From positions 1-64,000 of the forward strand of contig NZ_JANUGU010000008.1 in the NCBI RefSeq assembly GCF_024753145.1: a DNA stretch of 64,000 nt, given 5' to 3'. Under the pieces are notes generated by a model that saw only the letters and a list, made by a program, of their open reading frames with translations, searched no databases and was not told the origin of the DNA. The translations under genes and the position numbers were made by a program. Shown piece by piece: positions 37,377 to 45,974 of the stretch; positions within the stretch are counted from its first letter, which is position 1, and the number at the start of each line of letters is the position of its first letter. Source of the stretch: Massilia terrae (GTDB lineage Bacteria > Pseudomonadota > Gammaproteobacteria > Burkholderiales > Burkholderiaceae_D).

Positions 37377-37820
37377 ATGGTGTCGTCCGCAAGCGATTTG
37401 ATCGTCGAACATTCGCGCCGCCAGCTGTGGGTGGCGCTGATTCTGGTTGTCACCCTCGGCGCGGGAGCGCTCGCCATGCTCGCCTTTCCGGACAAGGCGG
37501 GCAAGACCGGCGGCTTCTACGTCATGATCTTCTTTCCCGAGTTCGTCGCCATCGCCCTCGCTTCGCTGCGCAAGAGCAAGCGCAAGCTCGGCGACGTCAG
37601 CGCGGCGCGGATGCAGGCCGTGGTGGACGACGAGCTGCGCCGCCACAGCCTGGGCATGGGATGGCGCAATGGCTTCTTCGTGATGCTGCTGGCACAGCCG
37701 CTCATCAGCCTTGCCGTGATCTCGTCCGGCACGCCGCATCCCGTCGCCCTGCTGTCCGCCGCCACCGCACTGGCCGGCGTGGTTACGGCGCTGGCGAGCG
37801 TCCTTTACTACGACCGCTGA
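37377..37820 (+). CDS. Four-helix membrane protein paired with an XRE regulator
   Basis: The 147-residue protein has four hydrophobic segments at about 20-40, 51-70, 99-117 and 121-144. A good ribosome binding site (aagaggagtcgat) supports the ATG at 37377. One base after its stop begins a small XRE-type regulator gene. Two-gene units made of a small membrane protein and a YozG-like regulator are widespread; the membrane protein may control the regulator's activity. Function not known. Confidence 0.8.
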   Translation: MVSSASDLIVEHSRRQLWVALILVVTLGAGALAMLAFPDKAGKTGGFYVMIFFPEFVAIALASLRKSKRKLGDVSAARMQAVVDDELRRHSLGMGWRNGFFVMLLAQPLISLAVISSGTPHPVALLSAATALAGVVTALASVLYYDR

Positions 37821-37821
37821 C

Positions 37822-38037
37822 ATGGCCGAACTGCTGCACACCACCATGAAGGTCGAGCGCGCGCGGCGCGACCTGACCCAGGCCGAGCTGGCCGACCTGG
37901 CAGGCGTCACGCGCAAGTCGATCAACGCGATCGAGACCGGGCACATGGTGCCGTCGATCATTCTTGCGCTCAAGCTCGCCCATGCGCTCGGTGTGAAGGT
38001 CGAAGACCTGTTCGCGCTCGACTCCATGCCTGACTGA
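37822..38037 (+). CDS. XRE family transcriptional regulator (YozG-like)
   Basis: The 71-residue protein is essentially one helix-turn-helix domain: VERARRDLTQAELADLAGVT, then RKSINAIETGHMVPSIILAL and the KLAHALGVKVEDLF tail common to short HTH_3 regulators. It starts one base after the stop of the membrane-protein gene. It could bind the 13-bp inverted repeat upstream of the pair to control its own operon; this is inference. Confidence 0.92.
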   Translation: MAELLHTTMKVERARRDLTQAELADLAGVTRKSINAIETGHMVPSIILALKLAHALGVKVEDLFALDSMPD

Positions 38038-38122
38038 CTTCTGGCGCGTCGGTTCGTTGACGCACAGAGCGCCGGCCGCAAGCAGTCCACTCTCTCCAAT
38101 CCCGACACCAGGAGAGTGAACA

Positions 38123-38623
38123 ATGAAAGCCATATTCCTGACGACCACGATGGCGCTTTCGCTGCTGGGCGCCAGCGCCGGCTGGGCGGCCGAGCCACCG
38201 AAAGCCGAGCCGAACATGCAGAAGGTGCACCAGCTGCTGGTCTACCCGGCAGTGGGCAACGACATGGACAACGCCTCCTACCAGCGCAGCGCCAACGCCA
38301 AGCCTCTCAACAAGGCGATGATGGCGTGGTTCTTCAAATACTATGGCGGCGACCCGGCCACCCCCTACGCGCTGCCGCTAAAGGCCAGCTCGCTGAAAGG
38401 CATGCCGCCGGCGACCGTGATCGCGGCCGAGATCGATCCCCTGCTCACCGAAGGCAAGGAGTACGCCGACCGCCTGCGCAAGGATGGCGTGCCGGTCACC
38501 TACAAGGAGTACAAGGGCGTGACGCACGAATTCTTCGGCATGGGCGCGGTGGTGCCCGAAGCGAAGGAGGCCGAGCAGTTTGCCGCGGATGAGTTGAAGA
38601 AGGCGTTTGCGGGCAAGCGTTGA
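38123..38623 (+). pseudogene. Remnant of a secreted alpha/beta hydrolase (HSL type), catalytic half deleted in frame
   Basis: The 166-residue reading frame keeps the signal peptide (MKAIFLTTTMALSLLGASAGWA) and start of the mature protein (PNMQKV), then jumps directly to HQLLVYPAVGNDMDN, which in full-length hormone-sensitive-lipase relatives lies beyond the HGGG oxyanion motif and the GDSAGG or GESAGG nucleophile. Acid and histidine triad members remain (AEIDPLLTEG and GVTHEFFGMGAVV). About half of a usual 300-plus-residue enzyme is missing without a frameshift. It has a good ribosome binding site (caggagagtgaaca), so it may be expressed but should lack esterase activity. Confidence 0.75.
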
Positions 38624-38786
38624 GATGGCACGCACAGCCAACGGCAGGGGCAGCGCGCGCACGATTGAGCGGTTTCAATTCCTGCGTGCCTTCCTCGGTA
38701 AAAATCGTCCTGTTCGATGCATCCGATAACAGACCAAAATCCGATGCGAGGAATAGAATGAACAAACATCCAGCCGGGGAGCCAGC

Positions 38787-38981
38787 ATGCGAATCGACCT
38801 TGAGATTGACGACAGGCTGTACGAGGAAGCGCGAAAGGCGACGGAGTCGTTGAGTGAACGCGAAGCAATCGAACTCGCTTTGCGAACCCTGTTACGCTTG
38901 CGCGCGCAAGCACAAATACGTGATCTCCGCGGAAAGCTTCCTTGGGAGGGTGATCTGGACGCAATGCGCGCCGACAAATGA
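38787..38981 (+). CDS. vapB: VapB-type antitoxin
   Basis: The 64-residue protein begins MRIDLEIDDRLYEEARKATE, the ribbon-helix-helix pattern of one group of VapB antitoxins, and ends in an acidic/Trp segment (KLPWEGDLDAMRADK) that typically inserts into the toxin active site. Its stop overlaps the toxin start (ATGA). ggggag precedes the ATG. The local GC content is lower than in the flanks. Confidence 0.9.
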   Translation: MRIDLEIDDRLYEEARKATESLSEREAIELALRTLLRLRAQAQIRDLRGKLPWEGDLDAMRADK

Positions 38982-39382
38982 TTATTGTCGACTCCAGCGT
39001 CTGGATTGACTACTTTCGCGGAGCTGCCGCTCCAACGACAGCCAAACTCGACTCAATCCTGGGCATTGAGGCAGTCGGTACAGGCGATCTCATCATGACT
39101 GAAGTACTACAGGGCTTCAGGAGTGACTCCGCGTTCAAAGATGCTCTCGATGTTCTCTGCAGCACCTATGTTTTGGAGCTCGGCGGTCAACGGCTGGCTT
39201 TGCGCGCCGCGCGGCATTATCGAAAGTTGCGACGGATCGGAATTACTCCTAGAAAGACCATCGATACGATCATCGCGCCTTACTGCATTGATCGCGGCTA
39301 CAGCCTGCTCTACAGTGATCGCGATTTCGCCCCCTTCGTCTCGCATCTTGGCCTGCGTTCTGCCATGTCGGCCGTACTCTAA
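38978..39382 (+). CDS. vapC: VapC-type PIN-domain ribonuclease toxin
   Basis: The 134-residue protein has the PIN-domain acidic residues in order: D5 (IVDSSVWIDYF), E42 (MTEVLQGF), D96 (RKTIDTIIA) and D114/D116 (YSDRDFAPF). Such toxins cleave tRNA or rRNA when the antitoxin is degraded. It is coupled to the antitoxin gene by a 4-bp overlap. All active-site acids are intact, so the toxin should be functional. Low GC suggests horizontal acquisition. Confidence 0.93.
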   Translation: MIIVDSSVWIDYFRGAAAPTTAKLDSILGIEAVGTGDLIMTEVLQGFRSDSAFKDALDVLCSTYVLELGGQRLALRAARHYRKLRRIGITPRKTIDTIIAPYCIDRGYSLLYSDRDFAPFVSHLGLRSAMSAVL

Positions 39383-39402
39383 GTGCGGCAAATAAGGCCA
39401 GC

Positions 39403-39630
39403 ATGCAGCGATATAAAAACCGCAGCAGTGATTCAGGCGTTGTCGCTTATGAGACAGGCGAGCAGTCGATCGTTATCGAATTTCGAGGCGGCGATCGCTA
39501 TCTCTATACTGCCGCCAGCACCGGCGCGGCCAACATCGTCATCATGCAGGGGCTGGCGCGGGCGGGAGTTGGGCTCTGCACCTTCATCAGCAAAGTGATC
39601 CGGAAGCGGTACGCGCGCAAGCTCGCTTGA
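39403..39630 (+). CDS. KTSC-like small protein
   Basis: The 75-residue protein has the pattern SSDSGVVAYETGEQSIVIEF, RYLYTAAS and a basic C-terminal helix (FISKVIRKRYARKL), similar to KTSC-domain proteins. It lies just after vapC in the same direction but does not overlap. Function unknown. No signal peptide. The low GC continues through it. Confidence 0.7.
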   Translation: MQRYKNRSSDSGVVAYETGEQSIVIEFRGGDRYLYTAASTGAANIVIMQGLARAGVGLCTFISKVIRKRYARKLA

Positions 39631-39634
39631 ACAC

Positions 39635-40090
39635 TCAATAGGGCGTGCCGTCGCGGTGCGAGTAGCCATTGCGGCCGGGCTCGCAGATCATGTCGATGTC
39701 GGGGTAGTCGACCGCATCGCGCTCGGGATTGCGGGTGCCGACTTCGAGGCACACGGCGGGGGCATTGCTGCGGTTGACCAGGTGGTGGCCGTTAGGGGCG
39801 CCCGCGGGGAAACCGGCGCAGTCGCCGGCGCGCAGGGTTTGTTCGCCCTCGTCGGTGATCATGACAACCTCGCCGGAAACGATATAAACGAATTCGTCTT
39901 CGTGCGAGTGCCAGTGGCGCTGGGCGGACCAGGCGCCGGGCGGGAGCCGCAGCAGGTTGACGCCGAACTGGGTGAGGCCGGCGGCGTCGCCAAGGGCCTG
40001 GCGGATGCGTCCTTGCATGGGGCCGGAGAACTGGACGGGATAGTTGGTGCCCCGGCGTTCTGGGACGGTATTCAGTTCAAGTTTGGACAT
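39635..40090 (-). CDS. Cupin domain protein
   Basis: The 151-residue protein shows the cupin metal motifs: RHWHSHEDEFVYIVSGEVVM (His, His and Glu ligands) and the second motif GDCAGFPAGAPNGHHLVN. A LRLPPGAWSAQ strand precedes the first motif. Such small cupins bind Mn, Fe or Zn and may be isomerases, oxygenases or sensors. Conserved C-terminal YPDIDMICEPGRNGYSHRDG is typical of the DUF861-like group. Not evidently linked to the paa genes. Confidence 0.85.
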   Translation of the reverse strand: MSKLELNTVPERRGTNYPVQFSGPMQGRIRQALGDAAGLTQFGVNLLRLPPGAWSAQRHWHSHEDEFVYIVSGEVVMITDEGEQTLRAGDCAGFPAGAPNGHHLVNRSNAPAVCLEVGTRNPERDAVDYPDIDMICEPGRNGYSHRDGTPY

Positions 40091-40118
40091 CGTTTCTCTC
40101 TATTGTTTTTCCCAGCAC

Positions 40119-40222
40119 CGTCGTTCCCGCGAAGGCGGGAACCCATAGACAGTGTGCGCCAATGTTCGGTCGCCGCGTGCCTGCTGACTCAGCATGGGTC
40201 CCCGCCTGCGCGGGGACGACGG
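40119..40222. repeat. Inverted pair of palindromic repeats
   Basis: cgtcgttcccgcgaaggcgg onward lies at 40119-40145 and the opposed GTCCCC-type copy at 40194-40222, with the ctcagcatgggtcc flank. It lies between paaZ and the cupin gene. Confidence 0.85.
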
Positions 40223-40243
40223 CGTCCAGTTTGCTCTCGCTGT

Positions 40244-42295
40244 TCAAGCGCGCTTTTGCACCAGCGTCAGGATGTCGTAGCTTGCCACAAGCTCGTCATT
40301 CTGGTTGGTGACCTGCACATCCCACGCCACCACGCCCTGTCCGCGGCCCTTGTCGTCGGTACGGTTGCGGTCAACCTTGCGCTTGCAGGTCAGGCGCGCG
40401 CGGATGGTGTCGCCGATCGCGACCGGCGCCACGAAGCGCAGGTTGTCCAGCCCGTAGTTGGCCAGCACCGGCCCCGGCGCCGGCGACACGAACAGCCCCG
40501 CCGCCGCCGACAGCACGAAATAGCCGTGCGCGATGCGCTTGCCGAACTGCGTATCCTTGGCCGCGATCTCATCGAAGTGCATGTAGAAGTAGTCGCCCGA
40601 CACGCCGCCGAAATTGACGATGTCCGCTTCGCTGACCGTGCGCCGGTGCGTGAGCAGCGAGTGCCCCACCTCCAGGTCCTCGAAGTAGCGGCGGAAGGGA
40701 TGCACCTCGCTTTCCTTGACCGCGCCGCCGCGCACGTACTCGCCCGTCACCGCGGTCAGCATGGTCGGCGAGCCCTGCACCGCCGCGCGCTGCAGGAAGT
40801 GCTTCACGGCGCGGATGCCGCCCAGCTCCTCGCCACCGCCGGCGCGGCCCGGGCCGCCGTGCTTGAGCGTCGGCAGCGGCGAGCCGTGGCCGGTCGAATC
40901 CACCGCCGCCTCGCGATCAAGGATGTGCACGCGGCCGTGGGTGGCTGCGGCCACCGGCACCACGTGCGCCGCGATCGCCGGGTCCTTTGTCACCAGCGTG
41001 GTCACCAGGCTGCCCTTGCCGCGCGCGGCCAGTTCCAGCGCCTCGTCGACGTCCTTGTAGGTCATGATCGTGCTGACCGGGCCGAAGGCTTCGATGTCGT
41101 GCACCGCATCGTTGGACAGCGCGTTGCGGCACAGGATCAGCGTCGGGCTGAAGAAGGCGCCGCCCTCGGCGCCCTCACCCACCGGCTTGAAGCCGTCGCG
41201 CGCGGAGAACAGCACCTCGTTGCCGCGCGCGAGCATCTCCACGCGCTCGGACACATCGCGCTGCTGGTCCTGCGAGGCCAGCGCCCCCATGCGCACGCCT
41301 TCCATCTTCGGGTTGCCGACGACGACCTTGGCGAGCCGCTCACGCAGGCGCTGGCCGACCGCCTCGGCGCGGCTCTCCGGCACGATGATGCGGCGGATCG
41401 CGGTGCACTTCTGGCCGGCCTTGCCGGTCATCTCGCGCGCCACCTCTTTCACGAACAGGTCGAACTCAGGATCGTCCGGCGCCACGTCCGGCGCAAGGAT
41501 CGCCGCATTGAGCGAATCCGCTTCGGCGGTGAACGGCACGGCCTGCGAAATCAGGTTCCGGTTCGCGCGCAGCTTCGCGGCGGTATCGGCGGAGCCGGTA
41601 AAGGTTACGGCGTCGAAGCCGGTCAGGCGGTCGAGCAGGTCGCCGGTACTGCCGATGACCAGCTGCAGCGCGCCTTCCGGCAGCAGCTTCGAGTCCATCA
41701 TCATGCGCACCACAGCTTCGGTCAGGTAGCTGGTGGCGGTGGCCGGCTTGCCGATGCAGGGCATCGCGGCCAGGAAGCTCGGCGCGAATTTTTCGAGCAG
41801 GCCCCAGATCGGGAAGTTGAAGGCGTTGATGTGCACCGCGAGGCCGCCGCGCGGCACCAGGATGTGGGTGCCGGAGAAGCCGCCGCGCTTACCGAGCGGC
41901 ATGGCGGGGCCTTCGTGCAGCACGTTCGACGAGGGCAGCTCGCGGCTGCCGATGCTGGCGTAGGCGAACAGGGTGCCGATGCCGCCTTCGACGTCAACCC
42001 AGCTGTCGGGACGCGTGGCGCCGGTCAGGTGGGAGATCTCGTACAGCTCCTCCTTGCGCTCCATGAGGTAGAGCGCGAGCGCTTTCAGGCGCTGCGCGCG
42101 CTGCTGGAAGTCAAGCTTCATCAGCGCGGGCACACCGGTCTTGCGGGCGTAGTGGACGGCTTCGGCGAAGTCGATCTTCTCGGCGTGCGTGTGGTAGATC
42201 AGCTTGTTGTCCAGCGCGCTGTGCAGCGGGGTCTGCGCTTCCTGGCCGAGCCAGCGGCCGGCGATGAAGCTTTGCAGGGTCGACATGTTGCCCAT
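40244..42295 (-). CDS. paaZ: Oxepin-CoA hydrolase / 3-oxo-5,6-dehydrosuberyl-CoA semialdehyde dehydrogenase
   Basis: The 683-residue bifunctional protein has an N-terminal NADP aldehyde dehydrogenase domain (about 1-520) with the catalytic Cys in GKAGQKCTAIRR near residue 296 and FTAEADSLNAAIL before it. The C-terminal MaoC hydratase domain (about 540-683) has FGGVSGDYFYMHFDEIAAKD and KRIAHGYFVLSAAAGL. The hydratase opens the oxepin ring and the dehydrogenase oxidises the aldehyde, preventing its toxic cyclisation. Both active sites look intact. A repeat pair separates it from paaY. An ATG 9 bases downstream is an alternative start. Confidence 0.96.
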   Translation of the reverse strand: MGNMSTLQSFIAGRWLGQEAQTPLHSALDNKLIYHTHAEKIDFAEAVHYARKTGVPALMKLDFQQRAQRLKALALYLMERKEELYEISHLTGATRPDSWVDVEGGIGTLFAYASIGSRELPSSNVLHEGPAMPLGKRGGFSGTHILVPRGGLAVHINAFNFPIWGLLEKFAPSFLAAMPCIGKPATATSYLTEAVVRMMMDSKLLPEGALQLVIGSTGDLLDRLTGFDAVTFTGSADTAAKLRANRNLISQAVPFTAEADSLNAAILAPDVAPDDPEFDLFVKEVAREMTGKAGQKCTAIRRIIVPESRAEAVGQRLRERLAKVVVGNPKMEGVRMGALASQDQQRDVSERVEMLARGNEVLFSARDGFKPVGEGAEGGAFFSPTLILCRNALSNDAVHDIEAFGPVSTIMTYKDVDEALELAARGKGSLVTTLVTKDPAIAAHVVPVAAATHGRVHILDREAAVDSTGHGSPLPTLKHGGPGRAGGGEELGGIRAVKHFLQRAAVQGSPTMLTAVTGEYVRGGAVKESEVHPFRRYFEDLEVGHSLLTHRRTVSEADIVNFGGVSGDYFYMHFDEIAAKDTQFGKRIAHGYFVLSAAAGLFVSPAPGPVLANYGLDNLRFVAPVAIGDTIRARLTCKRKVDRNRTDDKGRGQGVVAWDVQVTNQNDELVASYDILTLVQKRA

Positions 42296-42323
42296 TGTTC
42301 GAAATCTCCGTTCAGTTTATCAA

Positions 42324-42404
42324 CGTCGTCCCCGCGAAGGCGGGGACCCATGCTGAGCGTGCAGTCACGCGGTCTATGGGTCCCCGCCTGCGCGGGGACG
42401 ACGG
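42324..42404. repeat. Inverted pair of palindromic repeats (GTCCCC type)
   Basis: Copies at 42324-42351 and 42376-42404 face each other, with both flank types (gggacccatgctgagcgt and cacgcggtctatgggtcc). It lies between paaZ and paaY. Confidence 0.85.
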
Positions 42405-42416
42405 TGTCTCAGCTAC

Positions 42417-43010
42417 CTATTTTGGTTTGTGCAGCTCCGCACCGAACTCGATGCCACGCCGGTTCGGCTCCACTTCCGTCAACGCTTCCACTTCGCGCAT
42501 GGTCTGCAGCGAGCGCACATTCAGCTCGTGGTACTGCTGCGTGCCAAAGCTCTTCCACTTCACGTCATCATCCGTCAGCTCGCGCACGACGCGCGCGGGT
42601 GCGCCCATGACCAGCGAACGCGGCGGAATGATCATTCTCGCCTTTACAAAGCTCATGGCCGCAACGATCGATTCTTCGCCCACCACCGCGCCGTCCATCA
42701 CCACCGCGTTCATGCCCACCATCGCATTGCGCTTGACGCGGCAGCCGTGCAGCACCGCGCCGTGGCCGATGTGGCCGTCCACTTCGACCACGGTTTCCTC
42801 GCCGGCGAAGCCGTGCATCACGCAGGTGTCTTGCAGGTTCGCGCCCTCTTCCAGCACCAGCCGCCCGAAGTCGCCGCGCATCGATGCCAGCGGGCCGATG
42901 TAGCAGCGCGGGCCGACAATCACGTCGCCGATCAGCACCGCGCTGGGATGCACGTAGGCGCTCGGATGCACGACCGGCCGCACGCCGTTGATCTCATAGA
43001 CCTTCACCAT
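42417..43010 (-). CDS. paaY: Phenylacetate degradation thioesterase PaaY (gamma-carbonic-anhydrase family)
   Basis: The 197-residue protein is a left-handed beta-helix with hexapeptide repeats (VLIGDVIVGPRCYIGPLASM, HIGHGAVLHGCRVKRNAMVG). Histidine metal ligands appear in VMHGFAG and DGHIGHGAVLHG. PaaY is reported as a metal-dependent thioesterase that rescues CoA from dead-end products of the phenylacetate pathway. The C-terminal tail TEVEPNRRGIEFGAELHKP fits PaaY rather than housekeeping relatives. It follows paaJ after 1 base. Confidence 0.93.
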   Translation of the reverse strand: MVKVYEINGVRPVVHPSAYVHPSAVLIGDVIVGPRCYIGPLASMRGDFGRLVLEEGANLQDTCVMHGFAGEETVVEVDGHIGHGAVLHGCRVKRNAMVGMNAVVMDGAVVGEESIVAAMSFVKARMIIPPRSLVMGAPARVVRELTDDDVKWKSFGTQQYHELNVRSLQTMREVEALTEVEPNRRGIEFGAELHKPK

Positions 43011-43011
43011 C

Positions 43012-44217
<1,206 letters not shown>

Positions 44218-44236
44218 GATATCTCTCCTGGTGTGT

Positions 44237-45523
44237 TCAGTGTTTGGGCCGCTTGTCGACCACGCGCCGGGCCTTGCCGGTCAGCGTGCGCTCGATGCCC
44301 TGCGACGGCAGCAGCGTCACCCGCGTGGTGACGCCGATATTGGTCTTGATACGGTACTGCAGCTCGCGCGCGAGCGCATCCACGGTGTCGTGCGCAGCTT
44401 CCTCGCGCAGCTCGGCCAGCACTTCGAGCGTGTCGAGGTGGCCTTCGCGCGCCAGCACCAGCTGGTATTGCGGCGCCAGCGCGGGCATCTTCAGGATCAG
44501 CTCCTCGATCTGGCTCGGGAACACGTTCACGCCGCGGATGATCATCATGTCGTCCGAGCGGCCGGAGATCTTGCCCATGCGGCGCATCGAGCGCGCGGTG
44601 GGCGGCAGCAGCCGCGTGAGGTCGCGCGTGCGGTAGCGGATGATTGGCAGCGCTTCCTTGGCCAGCGAAGTGAATACCAGCTCGCCCTCTTCGCCGTCGG
44701 GCAGAACCTCGCCGGTATCGGGGTCGATGATCTCGGGGTAGAAGTAGTCTTCCCAGATCACCGGGCCGTCCTTGGTCTCGACGCATTCGCTGGCCACACC
44801 CGGCCCCATCACCTCGGACAGGCCGTAGATGTCGACCGCGTCGATGCCGGCGCGCGCTTCGATTTCGGCACGCATCGCGTCGGTCCATGGCTCGGCCCCG
44901 AAGATACCGATGCGCAGCGAGGACCGGGCCGGATCGAGGCCCTGGCGCTCGAACTCCTCGATCAGGTTCAGCATGTACGAGGGCGTGACCATGATGATCG
45001 AAGGCTTGAAGTCGTCGATCAGCTGCACCTGCTTTTCGGTCTGCCCGCCCGACATCGGCACCACCGTGCAACCCAGGCGCTCGGCGCCGTAGTGGGCGCC
45101 AAGGCCACCGGTGAACAGGCCGTAGCCGTAGGCCACGTGGACCATGTCACCGGGCCTGCCGCCCGCGGCGCGGATCGAACGCGCGACCAGGTTGGCCCAA
45201 GTGTCGATGTCGTTCTTCGTGTAGCCGACCACGGTAGCCTTGCCGGTGGTGCCGGACGAGGCGTGGATGCGCACCACCTGCTCGCGCGGCACGGCGAACA
45301 TGCCGAAGGGGTAGTTGTCGCGCAGGGTCTTCTTGTCGGTGAAGGGGAATTTCGCGAGGTCGGACAGCGACTTCAGGTCGTCCGGATGCACCCCGGCTTC
45401 ATCGAAGGCGGCGCGGTAGTGCGCGACCTTGTCGTAGGCGTGGCGCAGGCTCCAGCGCAGGCGCTCCAGCTGCAGGGCCTGCAGTTCGTCGCGGCTGGCG
45501 CGTTCGATCGGTTCCAGGTCCAT
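44237..45523 (-). CDS. paaK: Phenylacetate-CoA ligase
   Basis: The 428-residue protein is an adenylate-forming enzyme with the phosphate-binding motif SSGTTGKATVVGYT at about 89-102, FGAEPWTDAMRAE and DIYGLSEVMGPG in the core and the C-terminal GRSDDMMIIRGVNVFPSQIE hinge segment. It activates phenylacetate to phenylacetyl-CoA with ATP, the first pathway step. The start at 45523 follows ggggagggaat. In-frame codons upstream overlap paaI and are not used. Confidence 0.97.
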   Translation of the reverse strand: MDLEPIERASRDELQALQLERLRWSLRHAYDKVAHYRAAFDEAGVHPDDLKSLSDLAKFPFTDKKTLRDNYPFGMFAVPREQVVRIHASSGTTGKATVVGYTKNDIDTWANLVARSIRAAGGRPGDMVHVAYGYGLFTGGLGAHYGAERLGCTVVPMSGGQTEKQVQLIDDFKPSIIMVTPSYMLNLIEEFERQGLDPARSSLRIGIFGAEPWTDAMRAEIEARAGIDAVDIYGLSEVMGPGVASECVETKDGPVIWEDYFYPEIIDPDTGEVLPDGEEGELVFTSLAKEALPIIRYRTRDLTRLLPPTARSMRRMGKISGRSDDMMIIRGVNVFPSQIEELILKMPALAPQYQLVLAREGHLDTLEVLAELREEAAHDTVDALARELQYRIKTNIGVTTRVTLLPSQGIERTLTGKARRVVDKRPKH

Positions 45524-45536
45524 ATTCCCTCCCCGT

Positions 45537-45974
45537 TCAAGCGGGCAGCTCGACCACGTGGCCGCTGACGCGGTGCGATTTGCCGCGGAAGAGCGCGACC
45601 TTGCGCCCTTCCTGGTTGGTGACGACGATGTCGTACACACCGGTCCTGCCGGCCAGCGCCTGCTCGACGGCTTCGGCGGTCAGCACGTCGCCTTCGCGGC
45701 CCGGCGCCAGGTAGTCGATGCTGCAGCCCGCGCCGACGGTGGCGTAGTTGTGCGAGTTGCAGGCGAAGGCGAAGGCGCTGTCGGCCAGCATGAAGATGTA
45801 GCCGCCGTGGCAGGTGGCGTGCCCGTTGAGCATGTCGGCGCGCACCGGCATCGACATGCGCGCGTAGCCAGGACGGATTTCGTCGAGTGTCATGCCGAGC
45901 TTCTGGCTGGCGGCATCGCGCTCGTACATGGTCTTGCCGGCCAGTTCAGCCAGCGCCTGCGGATCACTGTGCAT
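45537..45974 (-). CDS. paaI: Phenylacetyl-CoA thioesterase PaaI
   Basis: The 145-residue protein is a hotdog thioesterase. Active-site residues are in NGHATCHGGYIFMLADSAFA (H56, G57, D65), and MSMPVRADMLNGH is a PaaI hallmark. It hydrolyses hydroxylated phenylacetyl-CoA side products, recovering CoA. The start at 45974 lies inside the end of paaH, an 11-bp overlap, suggesting coupling. Confidence 0.94.
   Translation of the reverse strand: MHSDPQALAELAGKTMYERDAASQKLGMTLDEIRPGYARMSMPVRADMLNGHATCHGGYIFMLADSAFAFACNSHNYATVGAGCSIDYLAPGREGDVLTAEAVEQALAGRTGVYDIVVTNQEGRKVALFRGKSHRVSGHVVELPA

Noticed and set aside
39656..42610. Very long open frame (984 codons) on the plus strand opposite paaZ and the cupin gene
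   Set aside because: It is antisense to well-supported genes, has Arg/His/Gly/Ala-rich composition without any family motif and runs through a repeat pair. It is an effect of high GC and biased codon use.
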